8,153 bases of DNA from Methanosarcinaceae archaeon (GTDB lineage Archaea > Halobacteriota > Methanosarcinia > Methanosarcinales > Methanosarcinaceae). The translations under genes were made by a program, and so were the position numbers. The DNA is taken from positions 1-8,153 of the forward strand of contig JAUVET010000054.1 in NCBI GenBank assembly GCA_030594665.1, in the 5' to 3' direction. The notes under the pieces are model-generated. The model did no database searches, was not told the DNA's origin, and worked only from the letters and a program-made list of their open reading frames with translations. Shown here in pieces: positions 6,173-8,153 of this stretch; within the stretch, counting starts at the first letter, position 1, and every line of letters starts with the position of its first letter.

Positions 6173-6223
6173 ATGAAAAGTAATATAACTAATAAGTTCT
6201 CAATAGTATTGATGCTAAAATGA
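6173..6223 (+). CDS. Possible 16-residue leader peptide, coupled to the small gene
   Basis: A 16-codon frame (begins MKSNITNK) starts at an ATG preceded by AGTGATCGC, a fair archaeal ribosome-binding site. It ends in TGA at 6221-6223, overlapping the next ATG as ATGA. The downstream gene has no ribosome-binding site of its own, so this frame could deliver ribosomes to it. A frame this short may be chance. Confidence 0.25.
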   Translation: MKSNITNKFSIVLMLK

Positions 6224-6345
6224 CGAAAAATATAATTTACAACCCTGTAACTGGAACGTATTATGAGATTAGGCAGCGTAATACTAAATATGGCAAAAAG
6301 GGCGAAATAAAAGGTAAGTGGAAAAAGAAAAATAACGTTTTTTGA
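6220..6345 (+). CDS. 41-residue basic protein, putative antitoxin
   Basis: The frame runs from ATG at 6220 to TGA at 6343-6345 and gives 41 residues, beginning MTKNIIYNPVTGTYYEIR and ending KGKWKKKNNVF. It is strongly basic (11 Lys, 2 Arg) with a YNP-x-TGTYY motif and a lysine-glycine-rich second half (YGKKGEIKGKW, residues 24-34). No membrane segment is seen. Its stop overlaps the TTG start of the PIN-domain gene in TTGA, the arrangement expected of an antitoxin made before its toxin. The composition suggests nucleic-acid binding, but no ribbon-helix-helix, AbrB, Phd or HTH pattern is evident. I recognise no named family. The coding evidence is the coupling and the protein-like sequence. Confidence 0.6.
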   Translation: MTKNIIYNPVTGTYYEIRQRNTKYGKKGEIKGKWKKKNNVF

Positions 6346-6923
6346 AAGGTGATTGCACGAATATTTTTCTTGATGCTAATATTTGGATAGATTATATTTG
6401 GTTTTATTACATGGGAGAAGGTGGTAAAAAAGATCAAAGAATTAAATTAGTAGATGCATTTGAAAATAGTGAGCATTTTGTAGTATTGACACCTTTTTTA
6501 ATCACTGAAATATCAACTCATCTTGCAGACTGGTTCTTGTTAAAAAAAGTAATCCAGTCAGGGCACAGTTATCGAAAATTTGGTTCAGAAAGGAAAAATC
6601 ATGATTTAACAAGTGATGAAAAAAATAAAATAGACGATGTTATAAGTAACGTCGCAATTAAAGATTTTGTCAATGTTGTCACAATTGATGAAATTAAAAA
6701 ACCGGATTTGGATCTATTATTTACATTAACAAATAACCAAGCGAGTTTTTATGATAGTATCCATGTCATGACTGCAAAATCATTAGGCTGTGAATATTTT
6801 ATTACTTCTGATATTGAAATAAGAAAACGGGCACAACAAATAATCAATGATGGAATTCTCAAAAATATCAGGTTATCCACCCCAACTGGTTTTTTAAAGA
6901 TTATGAAAAACAAAAAATTGTAA
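6342..6923 (+). CDS. PIN-domain protein, likely ribonuclease toxin
   Basis: This 193-residue protein opens with the PIN motif NIFLDANIWIDY (Asp11). Further acidic positions follow at Glu56 (ITEISTHL), Asp138 (FYDSIHVMTAK) and Asp157 (FITSDIEI), which together form the usual metal-binding site of PIN ribonucleases. It is longer than VapC toxins (about 130-150 residues), with an inserted charged region at roughly 70-125. No ATG or GTG precedes Asp11 and an in-frame TAA lies at 6333-6335, so TTG at 6342 is the only standard start. That TTG overlaps the small gene's stop. A strong AAGGTGAT (6346-6353) lies inside this start and hints at a non-standard start downstream. It probably cleaves RNA as the toxin of a pair with the 41-residue protein; the target is unknown. 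Confidence 0.8.
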   Translation: MKGDCTNIFLDANIWIDYIWFYYMGEGGKKDQRIKLVDAFENSEHFVVLTPFLITEISTHLADWFLLKKVIQSGHSYRKFGSERKNHDLTSDEKNKIDDVISNVAIKDFVNVVTIDEIKKPDLDLLFTLTNNQASFYDSIHVMTAKSLGCEYFITSDIEIRKRAQQIINDGILKNIRLSTPTGFLKIMKNKKL

Positions 6924-6944
6924 TGTACTATAAATAATAACATC

Positions 6945-6950
6945 TTTTTT
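6945..6950 (+). terminator. Oligo-T after the PIN gene
   Basis: Six T lie 22 nt after the stop codon of the PIN gene, without a convincing stem. This fits archaeal oligo-T termination of the small-protein/PIN transcript. Confidence 0.4.
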
Positions 6951-7070
6951 GTATGCTCATAAATCTCTAAGTTTTAAGTGTGATGAAGAATTATCAATAT
7001 ATAATGTGGGGCCGTTGACGATAAAAGAATCGAAGTTTAGGCAAGAGAAAATATAGATTAATTAAATTCA

Positions 7071-7079
7071 AATATAAAA
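7071..7079 (+). promoter_or_regulatory. Candidate TATA box for the nuclease-like gene
   Basis: AATATAAAA lies about 25-30 nt before the GTG/ATG starts at 7103/7109. The transcript would therefore begin at or within a few bases of the start codon, so the gene may be leaderless. The rest of 6951-7070 is AT-rich with no gene seen. Confidence 0.4.
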
Positions 7080-7102
7080 TGTTGTATACTTAGGTAACTG
7101 GG

Positions 7103-7981
7103 GTGAATATGAGTTCTAAATTAACGTCATTTAAAAAACTATCATTAAAAAACCATTCAAATTTCAACGAAAAATGGATTCAAGATAGAATTGCTGAAAA
7201 TCCCTCAATAATGGGATTGGGCGATTTAGTGCTAAAAGATAAAGAGAAGATACAGCAAGGTGCTGGTCGCTTAGATTTACTTTTACAAGAGCCTGATGCA
7301 AATAGACGATATGAAGTGGAAATACAGCTTGGAAAAGTTGATGAAAGTCACATAATAAGGACAATTGAATATTGGGATATAGAGAAAAAAAGGTATCCAC
7401 AGTATGATCATTGCGCAGTATTAATTGCAGAAGACATAACGAGTCGTTTTTTAAATGTTATTCATTTGTTGAATGGTCACATACCTTTCATCGCAATTCA
7501 AATGAATGCATATGAAGTGGAAGGCAAAATTGGTCTTATTTTCACGAAAGTTTTGGATGAATTAAGGTTGGGGTTAGATGAGGAAGATGAGGAAATTTAT
7601 GCTGTCGCAGATAGGAAATATTGGGAAACTAAGGGGTCGAAAGAGACGGTTGAATTAGCTGACAGTATATTAGGTTTTATAGTGGAGTTTGATAAAGACA
7701 TTGAAATAAAATACAATAAATATTACATTGGGTTAGCTAAGAATGGGGTCGCAAGGAATTTCACTATCTTCCGTGCAAAAAAGAATAATCTTCGCATGGA
7801 GGTAAGGCTTGAACGATCTGATGAAATTACATTAAAATTAGAAAATTCTGATTTAGATGATATGGAATATGATACTCGTTCCGGTAGATATCGAATTAGA
7901 CTAACAAAAAATGATATTGCTGAAAATCTTGATTTGATAAAAGAAATATTAAAGAAATCATACGATAATATGAGCAGATGA
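7103..7981 (+). CDS. PD-(D/E)XK nuclease-like protein with DUF5655-like C-terminus
   Basis: The protein has 292 residues. The N-terminal half looks like a restriction-endonuclease fold: NEKWIQDRIAENPSI (about 22-36, Glu32), then GRLDLLLQ with Asp58, then YEVEIQLGK with Glu73 and Gln75. This is a D-x(n)-E-x-Q form of the PD-(D/E)XK motif with Gln in place of Lys. A conserved-looking stretch follows (about 80-135, RTIEYWDIEKKRYPQYDH). After an acidic linker (about 158-168), the C-terminal region (about 185-290) resembles DUF5655-type domains (from memory). The start may be GTG at 7103, preceded by AGGT, or ATG at 7109. It lies alone after the PIN gene in AT-rich DNA. A role in defence or DNA repair is inferred; the substrate is unknown. 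Confidence 0.75.
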   Translation: MNMSSKLTSFKKLSLKNHSNFNEKWIQDRIAENPSIMGLGDLVLKDKEKIQQGAGRLDLLLQEPDANRRYEVEIQLGKVDESHIIRTIEYWDIEKKRYPQYDHCAVLIAEDITSRFLNVIHLLNGHIPFIAIQMNAYEVEGKIGLIFTKVLDELRLGLDEEDEEIYAVADRKYWETKGSKETVELADSILGFIVEFDKDIEIKYNKYYIGLAKNGVARNFTIFRAKKNNLRMEVRLERSDEITLKLENSDLDDMEYDTRSGRYRIRLTKNDIAENLDLIKEILKKSYDNMSR

Positions 7982-8081
7982 GTACAATAATTATGAGATG
8001 CAATACAAAGCTTACATGCGCATAATCTTTATGTACTAGTAATGTTATTCAAAGGTTCGCTTTACGTTAGTTTAAGTTTAG

Positions 8082-8087
8082 TATAAA
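8082..8087 (+). promoter_or_regulatory. Possible TATA box near the right edge
   Basis: TATAAA sits about 38 nt before an ATG at 8121 and 42 nt before one at 8125. The frame from 8125 (begins MFERSNCVS) is still open at the edge; the frame from 8121 closes after 10 codons at the last base. It may drive a rightward gene beginning just outside. Otherwise 7982-8153 shows no gene. Confidence 0.2.
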
Positions 8088-8153
8088 TTGTAACTAGGAT
8101 GTTCTTATAGTTCATATTAAATGGATGTTCGAACGCAGCAATTGCGTGAGTAA

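Noticed and set aside
5922..6176. 84-codon frame overlapping the end of the kinase
   Set aside because: Its first third is the kinase read out of frame and the remainder has no protein-like pattern. It crosses the inverted-end element and the hairpin/T-tract terminator.
8121..8153. 10-codon ATG frame ending at the last base of the window
   Set aside because: Too short to judge, with no ribosome-binding site. The overlapping frame from 8125 is open at the edge and equally likely.

Overview
The window looks archaeal, most likely from a methanogen or methane-oxidiser of the Methanosarcinales/Methanomicrobia type. The evidence is five overlapping genes for archaeal pilin-like proteins rich in N-glycosylation sequons, GGTGA-type Shine-Dalgarno sites, TTTATA-type TATA boxes, oligo-T stretches after genes, and a soluble PAS/GAF histidine kinase of the kind abundant in those archaea. 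The species assignment is inference; no rRNA or core marker gene is present.

Left third (about 1-3350, minus strand): one compact operon of five small secreted or membrane-anchored proteins. Each has a single N-terminal hydrophobic helix behind a short charged leader, and every junction overlaps by 4 to 23 nt. They resemble the euryarchaeal pilin-like set that Pfam splits into DUF7287, DUF7288, DUF7261, DUF7266 and DUF7289 (assigned from memory of N-terminal motifs). They probably form minor and major subunits of a type IV pilus-like surface structure. No assembly ATPase, TadC-like platform or prepilin peptidase lies in the window. Downstream are an AGCTAAC tandem array that contains the last stop codon, an oligo-T terminator, and a 9-bp-period repeat at the window edge.

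Middle (about 3350-6160): a gene-free divergent region holds a perfect 19-20 bp inverted repeat, candidate promoters in both directions, and a run of three hairpins that may be a structured leader or small RNA. It is followed by a 701-residue cytoplasmic histidine kinase (PAS-GAF-PAS-HisKA-HATPase). The kinase has no receiver domain or partner regulator here. Its stop codon lies at the edge of a 73-bp sequence with 9-bp inverted ends, possibly a transposon remnant.

Right third (about 6170-8153): visibly more AT-rich and accessory in character. A 41-residue basic protein, too short for usual gene calling, overlaps a PIN-domain ribonuclease gene by 4 nt. This is the layout of a toxin-antitoxin pair, but with an antitoxin type I do not recognise. 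The PIN gene must start at a non-ATG codon. A stand-alone 292-residue protein follows, with a PD-(D/E)XK-like nuclease core (D-x(n)-E-x-Q) and a DUF5655-like C-terminal region, on a nearly leaderless transcript. The pair and the nuclease look like a small defence or stress island. The most novel element is the small-protein/PIN pair; the hairpin-rich leader and the long inverted repeat come next.
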